From the NCBI GenBank assembly GCA_002731395.1, contig PCBQ01000042.1, positions 4,311 through 19,354 of the forward strand: a stretch of DNA of 15,044 nucleotides, written 5' to 3'. The first letter of the stretch is position 1. Each line of letters starts with the position of its first letter. Made by a program: the position numbers and the translations under genes. Of the stretch, positions 8,201 to 14,023 are shown piece after piece. The notes beneath the pieces were generated by a model. The model saw only the letters and a list, made by a program, of their open reading frames with translations, did no database searches and had not been told where the DNA came from. This DNA comes from Methanobacteriota archaeon (GTDB taxonomy: Archaea; Thermoplasmatota; Poseidoniia; Poseidoniales; Poseidoniaceae).

Positions 8201-11088
8201 AAGGCGAGCATGCCCATCGCAGAGAGGAAACTGGCGATACCACCCTGCTTAGGATGGTTGGTCATGACAGCAACATGTGGTTTCCCTTCGAGGATTTGAG
8301 TGGCAAACACCGTCAGTGCTCGCTTTGGCCCGACCTCAACGAATGCGCCTGCTCCGGCGGCCGCCATGGTTTCAATTTGAGCGGTCCATTCGACCGAGGA
8401 GGCCATTTGTGGTGCGAGTTTTTCCAGCACGGCGGCTTTGGCGTCATCGCCTTCCATGGCGTAGAAGGTCCCGTCCACGTTGGCCGTGATCGGGATGTTA
8501 GGCCACCGGAGGTCGAGTTCCTCAAGGAACGCCCGAAGCGGGGCGTTGGCCGGTGCGACAATCTTGGAGTGGAAGGCGTGAGATGTTTGCAGAATAGTGC
8601 ACGGCATGCTTTCTGCTTCGAATGAAGCCATGGCTGCCTTCACCGGTTTGGTCTCGCCGGCAATAACGGTCATCTTGGGCGAGTTCTTGTTCGCGGCGAT
8701 GACGTAGCCGTCCGTGGCATTGAGGATACGCTCAACGTCTGCGAGCGGCGCGCTGACCGAGGCCATCAGCCCTTGGTCGTCTATTTCCACCGAACCCATC
8801 TCGGTGCCGCGTGCTGCAGCCGCGCGAAGGGCGCTGTCCATGTCCATGATGCCGGCAGACATCAGAGCGGCATACTCACCAAGCGAGTGGCCCGCAACCA
8901 TGTCGGGCTTGAGGCCGTGGTCGTTGAGGGCACGTTCGATGGCGAGGTCGGCCGTCAACATCGCAGGTTGGGTGTATTCGGTCCGCTTCAGTTTCGCTTC
9001 AGCATCCTTGATTTCTTCCTTGGACAGGTTGCTTCGCAGGACAAAAGAAGAGAGCGTCTCACCGTCGAGCACCTCAACCATGGTCTCGTCAGCCTGACGC
9101 CAGACCTCCTGAACTGCGGTGAAGCGTTGCCAGAGATCGTGGGTCATCCCGACATATTGGCTGCCTTGACCGGGGTACATGTGGGCAACCATGGCTTCGG
9201 CGGGCATGGCAGGTTGATCCGTGACCATGACGCCTTGTGCCGCGAGGAAACCCCAGCGAGCGGGATCGGACAGCGACGAAGCGGCGAGTCCCTTTCGCTT
9301 TTCGAACTCAGCCCAAGACGTAGCCACGACCGCGAGACGCACAGCCGCGTTCACATCGAAGCCCGTGGACCACTTGGGGAAAACAGCAGAGAGGCGATGC
9401 CCGCGTGGGTCGTCGTCGAAGGTTGGACCGTCGACCTTCAAGGACGCAAGGCGAGCTGTGATGGCCTCAACGCTCTCTGCCGAGAGCAAAAGGACGCCAC
9501 CTTCCACCGCCTTGAGGGCGGCGTGATCCAGCGAAGGTGTAGCGGCAGCGTCGAGGATGGAAGCTGCTTCAGGTGCTGAAGGTGCGCCAGCATAGGCCTC
9601 CCAGCGGGACGACCACATGTCGCCCATCTCCGCATGGAATTCTGGGTCGTAGGCTTCGAGGGCGACGTGGAAGTTGGTGCCGCCAAAACCGAAGGCGCTC
9701 ACACCAGCACGACGAGGGTGCCCTGCTGGTTGAGGCCACGCCATCGGCTCTGTGGGCACAAAGAACGGATTGGTCGACCAATCCACCGTTGGGTTTGGTG
9801 TTTCAAAACCCGCGCTTGGCGGAATGGTCGCGTGATGCAGGGCCATGGTGACTTTGAGCAGCCCGGCCATGCCGGCGGCGGCCTTGAGGTGCCCAATCTG
9901 ACTCTTGATGGAACCAACAGCCACGTTGTCACCGGCTTCGATGTCGGTCCACAACGTACCGAGGGTGGATAATTCAGTGGCGTCGCCAACCTTCGTTGAG
10001 GTCCCGTGGGCCTCGACAAGTTCCACCGATGAGGGAGCATATCCCGCTTGATTGTAGGCGCGAGCAATGGCCTGGATCTGCCCCCGCTGTGAAGGCGCTG
10101 TGATGCCCTTTCCTCGACCATCAGACGATCCACCAATGCCACGTATGACTGCGAAAACTTCGTCGCCGTCTTGGACTGCGTCGCTCAGGCGCTTGAGCAC
10201 CAAGGCTCCAGCACCTTCGCCCATAACGAAACCGTTGGCGCGCGCGTCAAACGGAGTAGAGTGGCTCGGAGAGAGGGCCCCAATTGCGCTAAATTTCGCG
10301 TAGGTGGCGGGGTCCATCGTACGGTCCGAAGCACCGCAGATCATCGCGTCGACTTGGCGTGCGTGAAGCAAGCGGCACGCGTCGAGCAAGGCTGCCAACG
10401 ATGATGCGCAGGCGGCGTCCATGGCGTGGTTGGGGCCTTGAAGATCGAGCAAGTTGGCGACGCGGCCTGACACGACGTTCGCGAGCTCACCAGGCATGGT
10501 GTCTTCGGTAATCTTTGGAGCACCCTCCACCATGGCCTTCACGAAAGCGTCGCTTGATGAGGCGGCAAGGCCTGCCTCAAGGGCCAAGGCGCGGTTGTGC
10601 TCAGCCCAGACCCGCTGGTTGGACTCGTTGCGGTTTTCACCGCCGAGAGCGTTTGCGAAAACCACACCGACGCGGCTGCGATCGAGCGGGCGGCCTTCGT
10701 CCCCATATCCTGCGTGCTCCAATGCTGAGGCGGCCACTTCAACCGCCCACAATTGACAGGGGTCAATTTGAGCGAGGGTCCCCGGAGGTTGCCGCCATCG
10801 ACGCCAATCAAATTCGAAGCCCTCGACAAATGCGCCGATCTTCGCATAGGTGCGGTTTTCCTCAACGTTTCCAGGCGACCCTTCGGCCCAGAAGTGTTCG
10901 ATTGGCCCAGGCCAGCGGCCCTCGGGCAGGTCCCGAATGCTGACGTGTGCGTCGATGATGTTCTGCCAAAAGGTCGCGGCATCCTCGGCATCGGGCATCA
11001 GGGCCGAGCAACCGATGATGGCGATGGGTTCGAAGGGGCCTTGGTCGGTCCCGCCGACCTCTTTTCCATCTGCTGTGGTGATCGTCAT
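2275..11088 (-). CDS. PUFA-synthase-like type I polyketide/fatty-acid megasynthase (KS-AT-KS-ACPx3-KR-DH)
   Basis: A 2937-residue multidomain synthase predicted to build an acyl chain iteratively from malonyl units. Domain order with approximate residues: KS1 21-478; AT 632-955; degenerate ACP-like segment 1036-1110; KS2 1144-1610; ACP1 1707-1786; ACP2 1835-1913; ACP3 1953-2032; structural KR half 2064-2300; catalytic KR 2310-2590; double-hotdog DH 2640-2937. Pro/Ala-rich linkers separate the ACPs. The order KS-AT-ACPn-KR-DH matches bacterial PfaA, but the second KS between AT and the ACPs is an addition. No enoyl-reductase or thioesterase domain is seen, so enoyl reduction (by the neighbouring FabI) and chain release would occur in trans. 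The ATG at 11088 follows GAGGTG (11094-11099), which overlaps the stop of the fabI-like gene nine bases upstream, and the PPTase start overlaps the end. The frame is open over 8.8 kb with no frameshift. Known: such enzymes are bacterial or eukaryotic microbial. Inferred: a fatty-acid, polyene or polyketide product; the product cannot be named. Confidence 0.9.
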   Translation of the reverse strand: MTITTADGKEVGGTDQGPFEPIAIIGCSALMPDAEDAATFWQNIIDAHVSIRDLPEGRWPGPIEHFWAEGSPGNVEENRTYAKIGAFVEGFEFDWRRWRQPPGTLAQIDPCQLWAVEVAASALEHAGYGDEGRPLDRSRVGVVFANALGGENRNESNQRVWAEHNRALALEAGLAASSSDAFVKAMVEGAPKITEDTMPGELANVVSGRVANLLDLQGPNHAMDAACASSLAALLDACRLLHARQVDAMICGASDRTMDPATYAKFSAIGALSPSHSTPFDARANGFVMGEGAGALVLKRLSDAVQDGDEVFAVIRGIGGSSDGRGKGITAPSQRGQIQAIARAYNQAGYAPSSVELVEAHGTSTKVGDATELSTLGTLWTDIEAGDNVAVGSIKSQIGHLKAAAGMAGLLKVTMALHHATIPPSAGFETPNPTVDWSTNPFFVPTEPMAWPQPAGHPRRAGVSAFGFGGTNFHVALEAYDPEFHAEMGDMWSSRWEAYAGAPSAPEAASILDAAATPSLDHAALKAVEGGVLLLSAESVEAITARLASLKVDGPTFDDDPRGHRLSAVFPKWSTGFDVNAAVRLAVVATSWAEFEKRKGLAASSLSDPARWGFLAAQGVMVTDQPAMPAEAMVAHMYPGQGSQYVGMTHDLWQRFTAVQEVWRQADETMVEVLDGETLSSFVLRSNLSKEEIKDAEAKLKRTEYTQPAMLTADLAIERALNDHGLKPDMVAGHSLGEYAALMSAGIMDMDSALRAAAARGTEMGSVEIDDQGLMASVSAPLADVERILNATDGYVIAANKNSPKMTVIAGETKPVKAAMASFEAESMPCTILQTSHAFHSKIVAPANAPLRAFLEELDLRWPNIPITANVDGTFYAMEGDDAKAAVLEKLAPQMASSVEWTAQIETMAAAGAGAFVEVGPKRALTVFATQILEGKPHVAVMTNHPKQGGIASFLSAMGMLALAGRVASMPDGTSTVLTEAFRAGPLEAWSSSPVQPVRSSQEHEDLRTRARPLPSSGGVPVAAQTVAAHAASSDPAEAIAAYVGDRLAAVCGYPARFCRGAVDLRSGLGLDDAKVASVVQRLRAEASLDGEVDVASARTPAELVRAVRAPPSGWSPAAPAIRRPVEASTGATVAHDAMADRRANPYVITGVSLGLPGGERVFDEDVFERLIRGETCIEEVSDAYKQALLDRNIVRLVKGRDGSVDMSPAETFGDIPQLAGVAHAFDLAEEFGVDPKAVLAWDITTQLAVASGLLALRDAAIPLTPEEQVGKGGLRLIRGWQVPQHQRERTGVVFASCFPGTTASFAHARNNGADADGRFDRRFLFQVLNMGHAQFAQHTGIRGPNSTINVACASATAAFSIAEDWLANDRADRVVIISSDNVTSPELWSWIGAGFAASGAASSSNVIEEAALPFDRRRNGLILGMGAAAFVVERNAEAAERGVQPYAELLGTRMANSAFHGTRLDIDHVAQTFDGFVTHMERTWGLDRHTMAPKTAFFSHETYTPARGGSAQSEVKALRTTFGESTNKILIANTKGFTGHPMGVGIEDASMIHGLHHRRFPPIANHKEVDPELGDLNLSKGGDVEGIEYGIRFGAGFGSQIALSLVRRWPVEGERVNGRAVLAWNRRLAGTNDVVLRVMDNKLVAYIDGESNLHGGVQGDAWGPSAPFEGMVEEVEAPLAPEPAPSPPPKPVAPAAPAAPAAMNASDEEVAAAMIEVVVEHTGYPAEFIEMDQDLEGELGIDTVKQAEIMAALRDRFSLPVDEDFVLSDHPTLNHMLAYLTRMQGGAPAPAKEATVDRPAPIPDPTPPEPVEAPQTAPPSPTPATVAAAPSLEAGELVDTVVAVVVEHTGYPADFIEMDQDLEGELGIDTVKQAEIMADIRARFSLPVDEDFLLSEHPTLNHMVGYIQRMTGGGNGQAPSESAPAPPSAPAPLAPAETTPAPVAPAPPSGDDGSIAARLVEVVVKHTGYPEDFIELDQDLEGELGIDTVKQAEIMADVRAIFELPVDEDFLLSDHPTLNHFVAYVAKYASGEADAIASSTSSTAPVETPSAVAVPSSSEVVGNRRWQVEIEPCSGEAAPLNLAGRILITEDDWGVSAAVAQVLTGKGFEVVHIGLEPGAKSHRIQEEGERIVHRVDPASSEQMDAFVDALADGPLAGIIHLAPLRLASMAWSEETGPSQQVVLSGQAWFGLLKSLDAQFSALQAGVVASVSAMDGRHGNRGDRFNALQAAAAGVTKSYAHERPALRCRAFDLHPDMLMDAEATAERLVDDLLNIGGEVEIGLDRAGERWTLVCFAEDLVEARKPLQETDVWLVSGGGSGVTAAAIIGVAAASKDAGASFHLLGRTPLMEVTEGWLDHDESALDAEKMALRERMIEASSSGKVTMVEWNRAWDRMMRSRDVQRTLSAIQSTGNLAQYHAVDVMDAKALTKLGANLGHAITGVVHGAGLEESKLVADKTHEAFDRVVRVKVDGWTALMGAVEASGARYPAFAACFTSVAGRFGNGGQTDYAAANSVLDAEMARLTASGACRAVAIGWTGWRDVGMATRGSIEAVFEAAGIETLPVDVGVDLFVDEALAGGKRRVLGCGSLGAMDAFSAFREAPLKLPPGMAGLIADPQRFPFIDKVVAFDEEARIVTQTTLSTEVHPFLLDHAIDGVPYHPGVMALEMFAQNALLLKPGTALAGFRDVSFGLPVKIMRETMTVRVEASLSDASDGVHDVTCRLVSDLVSSTGEGFGEREHHSAVVRLVEEAEDLSSFFAGEVAQMPDTGLAPAPGDLMHHPSFIYLRYFHGPRFQSHGGVLRGVQQGEHIGVDGLALMRHQLPAKDQFAIEAEGEVVLLEALPMLIEAGFQNAGLVAMESEGLSSLPVGIEWSTMLRVPDEGESLRMRSLCTGTEDGGITVHDVVIFGEEDDPVLALRGLRLKGMAQVPEDLAVSIDR
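2278..3171 (-). other. C-terminal double-hotdog dehydratase (DH)
   Basis: Residues about 2640-2937 resemble a polyketide-synthase dehydratase, which removes water from 3-hydroxyacyl-ACP. HPFLLDHAIDGVPYHPGVM (2645-2663) contains an H-x3-G-x4-P arrangement (H2651, G2655, P2660). The second hotdog carries YFHGPRFQSHGG (2787-2798), equivalent to the YGPxFQ block, and LPMLIEAGFQ (2841-2850), where PKS dehydratases usually read PxLLDAxxQ. The usual catalytic Asp is therefore Glu (E2846). Acid chemistry is retained, so I expect activity, but this is inference. The protein ends soon after, with no thioesterase. Confidence 0.75.
3319..4899 (-). other. Ketoreductase region (structural half plus catalytic KR)
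   Basis: Residues 2064-2300 look like the non-catalytic Rossmann half that precedes type I KR domains, and 2310-2590 the catalytic short-chain dehydrogenase/reductase. The NADPH-binding glycine run is WLVSGGGSGVTA (2312-2323). GVVHGAGLEESK (2441-2452) follows, then K2469, S2496 in CFTSVAGRFGN, Y2509 in TDYAAAN and N2513, so the Lys-Ser-Tyr-Asn set is complete. A helical, charged insertion of about 50 residues (2365-2415) sits between the GRTPL and VDVMD segments. Expected job: reduce 3-ketoacyl-ACP to 3-hydroxyacyl-ACP. Confidence 0.85.
5099..5154. repeat. 56-bp exact repeat, copy in ACP3
   Basis: This 56-base stretch is identical to 5453-5508 in ACP2. It codes for the core helix-II region around the carrier Thr. 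The offset is 354 bases (118 codons), the exact ACP period. The matching part of ACP1 (around 5834-5889) differs at only three positions. Identity at synonymous sites suggests recent duplication or gene conversion within the array. Confidence 0.85.
5453..5508. repeat. 56-bp exact repeat, copy in ACP2
   Basis: Partner of the identical stretch at 5099-5154. The flanking codons diverge at once on both sides (for example ATCCATTTC against GTCGAGTTC on the plus strand), so the tract is a bounded island of identity and not a whole-domain copy. Such tracts also make this region prone to mis-assembly or copy-number change. Confidence 0.85.
6259..7659 (-). other. KS2 domain, divergent but with catalytic residues kept
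   Basis: A second ketosynthase-type thiolase fold, residues about 1144-1610. The nucleophile C1353 is present in INVACASATAA, a histidine H1501 occurs in SHETYTPARGG where other KS domains have EAHGTGT, and K1536 and H1541 sit in NTKGFTGHPMG. Because Cys and both His are retained it should not be called a chain-length factor. The surrounding motifs are far from KS1 and belong to another KS subfamily, so it was probably gained by fusion and not by tandem duplication. It may handle a distinct chain-length range or substrate. Function is inferred only. Confidence 0.8.
7759..7983 (-). other. Degenerate ACP-like segment between AT and KS2
   Basis: Residues about 1036-1110 line up without gaps against the three downstream ACPs. 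CGYPARF matches TGYPAEF, VDLRSGLGLDDAK matches QDLEGELGIDTVK, and VASVVQRLRA matches the AEIMAALRD helix. At the carrier position the residue is D1073, so this copy cannot be phosphopantetheinylated. It appears to be a fourth, inactive ACP fold kept as a structural or docking element, or a decaying relic of an ACP lost when two modules were fused. The homology is my own reading of the alignment and has not been tested with a profile search. Confidence 0.65.
8224..9195 (-). other. Malonyl-type acyltransferase (AT) domain
   Basis: Residues about 632-955. The oxyanion-side motif PGQGSQYVGM (639-648) precedes the nucleophile S735 in GHSLGEYAAL. HAFHS at 837-841 is the motif associated with malonyl-CoA (rather than methylmalonyl-CoA) selection in type I AT domains, with H837 the likely catalytic partner. 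From this I infer a straight-chain, malonyl-based extender. A long poorly conserved linker, rich in Ser/Pro, follows and leads into the degenerate ACP-like segment. Confidence 0.88.
9655..11028 (-). other. KS1 domain of the megasynthase
   Basis: Ketosynthase domain, protein residues about 21-478, expected to catalyse decarboxylative Claisen condensation. It has the full catalytic set: nucleophile C227 in DAACASS, H361 in EAHGTSTKVGD, and K395 and H400 in SIKSQIGHLKAAAG. The usual NIGH is QIGH here. The C-terminal GFGGTNFHVAL block (467-477) closes the domain. It looks fully active and most like the PfaA/type I PKS KS. About 150 residues of linker lead to the AT. Confidence 0.9.
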
Positions 11089-11093
11089 CTTCT

Positions 11094-11099
11094 CACCTC
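11094..11099 (-). promoter_or_regulatory. Ribosome binding site of the megasynthase
   Basis: GAGGTG (extending to AGGTGA) lies five bases before the ATG at 11088 and overlaps the TGA stop (11100-11098) of the fabI-like gene. Termination on one gene would place ribosomes at the start of the next, which supports a coupled operon. Confidence 0.7.
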
Positions 11100-11889
11100 A
11101 CTCCATGACGGTCTCTGGCACCATCGTAATCGAATACCCCGCATCCACGTGGATGACTTGGCCCGTCACGCCTTCTGAGAGCGGGCTGGCCAACCACAAC
11201 GTGGTGCCTGCCACGTCCGATTGCGTGACGTTTCGTCGAAGTGGAGCGTTGGACGCCACGTGATCCAGGATGTTTTCGAACCCAGGGATGCCAGAAGCAG
11301 CAATCGTACGAATCGGACCCGAGGAAATCGCATTCACCCGATGGCCCTCGGGCCCGAGATGGCACGCCAATTCACGCGTCCAACACTCAAGTGCGGCCTT
11401 GGCCATGCTCATGATGCCGTACGACGGCACGTATCGGGTGGAAGCAGCATAAGTGAGGGTGATGGTCGATGAGCCCTCGGAAAGGTATGGAAGGGCGTGC
11501 TTTAGGCACCGTTGAAGGCTGTTGGCAGAGATGGTCATCGCGGTGTTGATGTCGGCATCCTCCACAAAGAGAATGGGACGATCAAAGCACGTTCGAGGCG
11601 CGAAACCGATGGCGTGGACGAGGATGTCGGCTTTCTTGCCGGGGTGTTCTGCAGCGAAGGCATCGAAGAATTCCTTCGTGGAAGCGTCCTCTGCAACGTC
11701 CAAGGGGTAGAAGCCGCCAATGGATGGAAGCTGATCTTTCAGTTTGAAGATCCGGCTCATGAAGCGCTTCTGGTAGCCGAGGTAAAGCGTGCAGCCTGCT
11801 GCTGCCAATTGCTGGCAAATGGCCCACGCGATGGAATCCTCGCTGGCCACACCGAACACGAAGGCTGTCTTTCCTTTGAGGTCCAGCAT
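11098..11889 (-). CDS. fabI: FabI-type enoyl-[acyl-carrier-protein] reductase
   Basis: A 263-residue short-chain dehydrogenase/reductase of the FabI class (E. coli FabI is 262 residues), reducing trans-2-enoyl-ACP with NAD(P)H. The nucleotide site is GKTAFVFGVASEDSIAWAI (6-24), the FabI-style G-x5-SIA pattern. The catalytic pair is Y157 and K164 in YGIMSMAK (Tyr-x6-Lys), with the extra Tyr Y147 in LTYAAS typical of FabI. RVNAISSGPIRTIAASG (184-200) and the end VIHVDAGYSI (245-254) also match FabI. The ATG at 11889 is preferred over an upstream in-frame ATG at 11922 because GGAGG lies eight bases before it and the protein then begins MLDLKGK, as FabI proteins do. Only nine bases separate it from the megasynthase, which lacks an ER domain, so I infer it acts as the trans enoyl reductase of that synthase. 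Confidence 0.92.
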   Translation of the reverse strand: MLDLKGKTAFVFGVASEDSIAWAICQQLAAAGCTLYLGYQKRFMSRIFKLKDQLPSIGGFYPLDVAEDASTKEFFDAFAAEHPGKKADILVHAIGFAPRTCFDRPILFVEDADINTAMTISANSLQRCLKHALPYLSEGSSTITLTYAASTRYVPSYGIMSMAKAALECWTRELACHLGPEGHRVNAISSGPIRTIAASGIPGFENILDHVASNAPLRRNVTQSDVAGTTLWLASPLSEGVTGQVIHVDAGYSITMVPETVME

Positions 11890-11990
11890 ACGCACACCCT
11901 CCATCGGTGTAGCCGGGCACACCGGCCTTTGACCATTCCCCCTGACTGGGAGTCAGAAATGCAGGGGCGTGACCCGAACAGGACCTTCCG
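11890..11990 (-). promoter_or_regulatory. 101-bp gap upstream of fabI with a perfect 6-bp palindrome
   Basis: This is the largest non-coding gap on the minus strand and the only natural place for a promoter dedicated to fabI-megasynthase-PPTase. It holds the inverted repeat CTGACT-GGG-AGTCAG at 11942-11956, centred about 60 bases before the fabI ATG and 35 bases after the stop of the surface-protein gene. It could be an operator or a weak hairpin. There is no T-run next to it that would mark a terminator, and I see no clear archaeal TATA box. Confidence 0.35.
11898..11902 (-). promoter_or_regulatory. Shine-Dalgarno site deciding the fabI start
   Basis: GGAGG on the minus strand with an eight-base spacer to the ATG at 11889. 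It selects that start over the longer reading frame from 11922, which would add eleven residues not expected in FabI. Confidence 0.75.
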
Positions 11991-13115
11991 TCAAAGCCCG
12001 TCAAAATCGAACTCTTCCGGGCCGTCAAGGTCGTCAAACATGCCGTCAAACTCGTCGAAGGGGGCAAATGGGGCAACTGGAGCAGCCGCAACAGGCATGG
12101 GCGGCTCGTCAAGTTCGGTGACGTCCTCGAGTTCAGGGCCACCAGAACGGCGCACCAAACGACCAACCACGAAAATAAGGAGGAAGAACACGATGACGCC
12201 TCCACCGATGGCGGCGTAGAGTTGAATCTGGTCTTGGCTGAGTTCCTCAAGGCCACCTCCCACCAAGGCAGCGTTGGTGGTGGAAGCCTGGACGACCACG
12301 GTGACGGTGGATTGCATCGGATCGGCCGTCCCATCGTTGGTGCTGGTGGCTTCGAACACCACCTGCATCCGAACTTCTTCGGTCACCTCGGACGGCGTGC
12401 GTAGGACGATGGTCCGTTCCGCCGAGGTTCCCTCGACCATGACCGTCTCAGCCACGAAACTTCCCTCCGGGAAACTGAAACCAGCGCTTTCCAGTTCGGC
12501 AAGGTTGGCGATGTTCACCTCGATCTTGTCTTCGGCGTTGCCGTCGTTGCCCATGGTGAAACCGATGCTGACTTCCTCACTCACCTCAAGGTTTCGTGTG
12601 GAGCGGTCCGTGAGGGTCAGGTCGACCATGCCAAACGTCGCAATGGTCAGCTCTCCAGAATAGGTCGCCGATTGGTTCAATTGTTCCACAGGCAGAACCA
12701 TGACCGACGTGATCATGGCGGTAATGTCGAAATCTAGGGAAAGGTCGGCCTCAATCCTCGGCGAGCCAGAGAACGTCGCTTGGAACTCTTCTTCTGCACC
12801 TGCTGCAAGGGTGAACTCATCCTCTGAAAGCGACATGTCCACACGAGGATCGTCGTCCTGCCATTCGTAATCCACCGAGATGGTGGATTCCAACTGACCT
12901 GAATTTGACACGGTGCACAAAATGACCACGTCCTGATTTTCAGAGGGTCTGACGTTGAGCTCCGGATTTCCGTCGCAGTCGATTTGGACCCCAATACCGA
13001 CTTGGGCTTGGGCACTCGGAGCCGCTGTGAGGAGCAAAGAGGCCAGCAACAGCCCAACGGCCCAGACAGCACGTGAGGAGCGGCTCATTGGTTGAGGGTG
13101 TCGCGACTCTGACAT
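11991..13115 (-). CDS. Secreted, membrane-anchored surface protein with beta-sandwich repeats
   Basis: A 374-residue protein of unknown function. A signal peptide is clear: basic R12/R15, a hydrophobic core at 18-31 and APSAQA-QV as a probable cleavage site near 37/38. The ectodomain (38-298) is Thr/Ser/Glu-rich with alternating beta-strand character and phrases such as VSNSGQLEST (69-78) and MGNDGNAEDKIEV (188-200). These are typical of CARDB/NEW3-like Ig-fold modules in archaeal envelope proteins, probably two copies. Two cysteines, C47 and C67, could form a disulfide. A single transmembrane helix spans about 301-320, followed by RLVRR as stop-transfer. The cytoplasmic tail is Pro/Ala-rich, then very acidic and Phe-rich (353-374). 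Start is uncertain: ATGs at 13115 and 13088 both fit a signal peptide and neither has a ribosome site. It lies 27 bases after the TatD-like gene. A link to the synthase operon is not evident. Confidence 0.75.
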   Translation of the reverse strand: MSESRHPQPMSRSSRAVWAVGLLLASLLLTAAPSAQAQVGIGVQIDCDGNPELNVRPSENQDVVILCTVSNSGQLESTISVDYEWQDDDPRVDMSLSEDEFTLAAGAEEEFQATFSGSPRIEADLSLDFDITAMITSVMVLPVEQLNQSATYSGELTIATFGMVDLTLTDRSTRNLEVSEEVSIGFTMGNDGNAEDKIEVNIANLAELESAGFSFPEGSFVAETVMVEGTSAERTIVLRTPSEVTEEVRMQVVFEATSTNDGTADPMQSTVTVVVQASTTNAALVGGGLEELSQDQIQLYAAIGGGVIVFFLLIFVVGRLVRRSGGPELEDVTELDEPPMPVAAAPVAPFAPFDEFDGMFDDLDGPEEFDFDGL

Positions 13116-13142
13116 GAAGATGACGCCCTTTGGAGCACCGAA

Positions 13143-14021
13143 TCAGGCCCTGACGGAGGGGCCATAGAGCCGCTCAGGAAGATCGAGGTGGGCGCGATAA
13201 AGCACCTCATCGTCCACGCCAGCTTCACTGAGTTGACGCGTGCGCTTTGGGACGGTCTTGGGTCCAAGCACCGCCCCCGGGCGAGCGGGATCGTCCATGT
13301 GGTCTGTTTCGAGCATGAAACCTTGACGGGCATCGGCCATTGTTTCAAGCAGCACCGGCAGAGCGCCCTTTCCACACAACACGCTGGGAATCAGGCCGTG
13401 CGTGGCCGACGCGCTGACGTCCGGAGGAGCGTAATGTCGAACAATACGATCACGAGGACAACCCTCCCGGTCGGCCATGTCAGCCAGCTCTGGATAGGTC
13501 GACGCTTGCTCACCCTCAACGTGCAATTGGAGGGAAAAGCCCTCGCGACCCGCCCGACGCATGGTCCATGCCAACAACTCGTTCGACAGGTCCCAAATGT
13601 CCTCGCTGACCGGCCAGTGCGGCCGACCAACCTCGCCCACGGCGTGAGCTTTTCCTTCGTCGATGAAGGCGACAGCGGCATCGATGCTCGAGGTATATGC
13701 TTCCACGGCGCGAGCCCGTCCGGCCTCTCCATCAACAGACCACGCTTCGAATTGGTGAGCGAAGGCAGCAGGATGTGGACCCAGGACCACGCGAACGCCA
13801 AGCCCCACCGAGGCCCTGACCTCTTCCGCCATGGCGATTGTGTCGGCATATGCCGCGTGATGTCCGGCCTCGTCCGTGGGTGGGGCAGCAAAATCTGGAC
13901 AATGAACGAGCACCAAGTCGGTGCCACCTGCACGAGCAAAGTCTTCTGCTGCGGCAATGCATCGACCGTCGCGACGCAGGTGAAAGTGGTCGTCGGTCAC
14001 CGGCCCTTGGTAAGACGACAT
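13143..14021 (-). CDS. TatD-related metal-dependent hydrolase (archaeal, COG1831-like)
   Basis: A 292-residue TIM-barrel hydrolase of the amidohydrolase/TatD superfamily. The N-terminal metal motif is DDHFHLRRDG with H12 and H14. Other candidate ligands are E130 in AVGEVGRPHW, H167 in LQLHVEG, H196 in IVRHYAPP and D240 in LETDHMDD, which is the order expected for a binuclear TatD-type site. AGGTDLVLVHCPDF (31-44) is characteristic of the archaeal branch. TatD proteins are linked to nuclease or phosphoesterase activity, but the substrate of this branch is not established. The ATG at 14021 is preferred to the TTG at 14027 because GAGG lies seven bases upstream; it begins two bases after the stop of the TBP-like gene, indicating coupling. 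Confidence 0.85.
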   Translation of the reverse strand: MSSYQGPVTDDHFHLRRDGRCIAAAEDFARAGGTDLVLVHCPDFAAPPTDEAGHHAAYADTIAMAEEVRASVGLGVRVVLGPHPAAFAHQFEAWSVDGEAGRARAVEAYTSSIDAAVAFIDEGKAHAVGEVGRPHWPVSEDIWDLSNELLAWTMRRAGREGFSLQLHVEGEQASTYPELADMADREGCPRDRIVRHYAPPDVSASATHGLIPSVLCGKGALPVLLETMADARQGFMLETDHMDDPARPGAVLGPKTVPKRTRQLSEAGVDDEVLYRAHLDLPERLYGPSVRA

Positions 14022-14023
14022 GC

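Noticed and set aside
8773..9579. Plus-strand open frame of 268 codons opposite the AT domain
   Set aside because: No recognisable fold or ribosome site; the opposite strand encodes GHSLGEYA and PGQGSQ of the AT.
11890..11922. Upstream in-frame start extending FabI by eleven residues
   Set aside because: The ATG at 11889 has a well-placed GGAGG and gives the standard FabI N terminus; the upstream start at 11922 would include the SD sequence as coding.
11942..11956. Hairpin as an intrinsic transcription terminator for the surface-protein gene
   Set aside because: The stem is only six pairs and no T-run follows it in the minus direction, so a terminator call is not supported.
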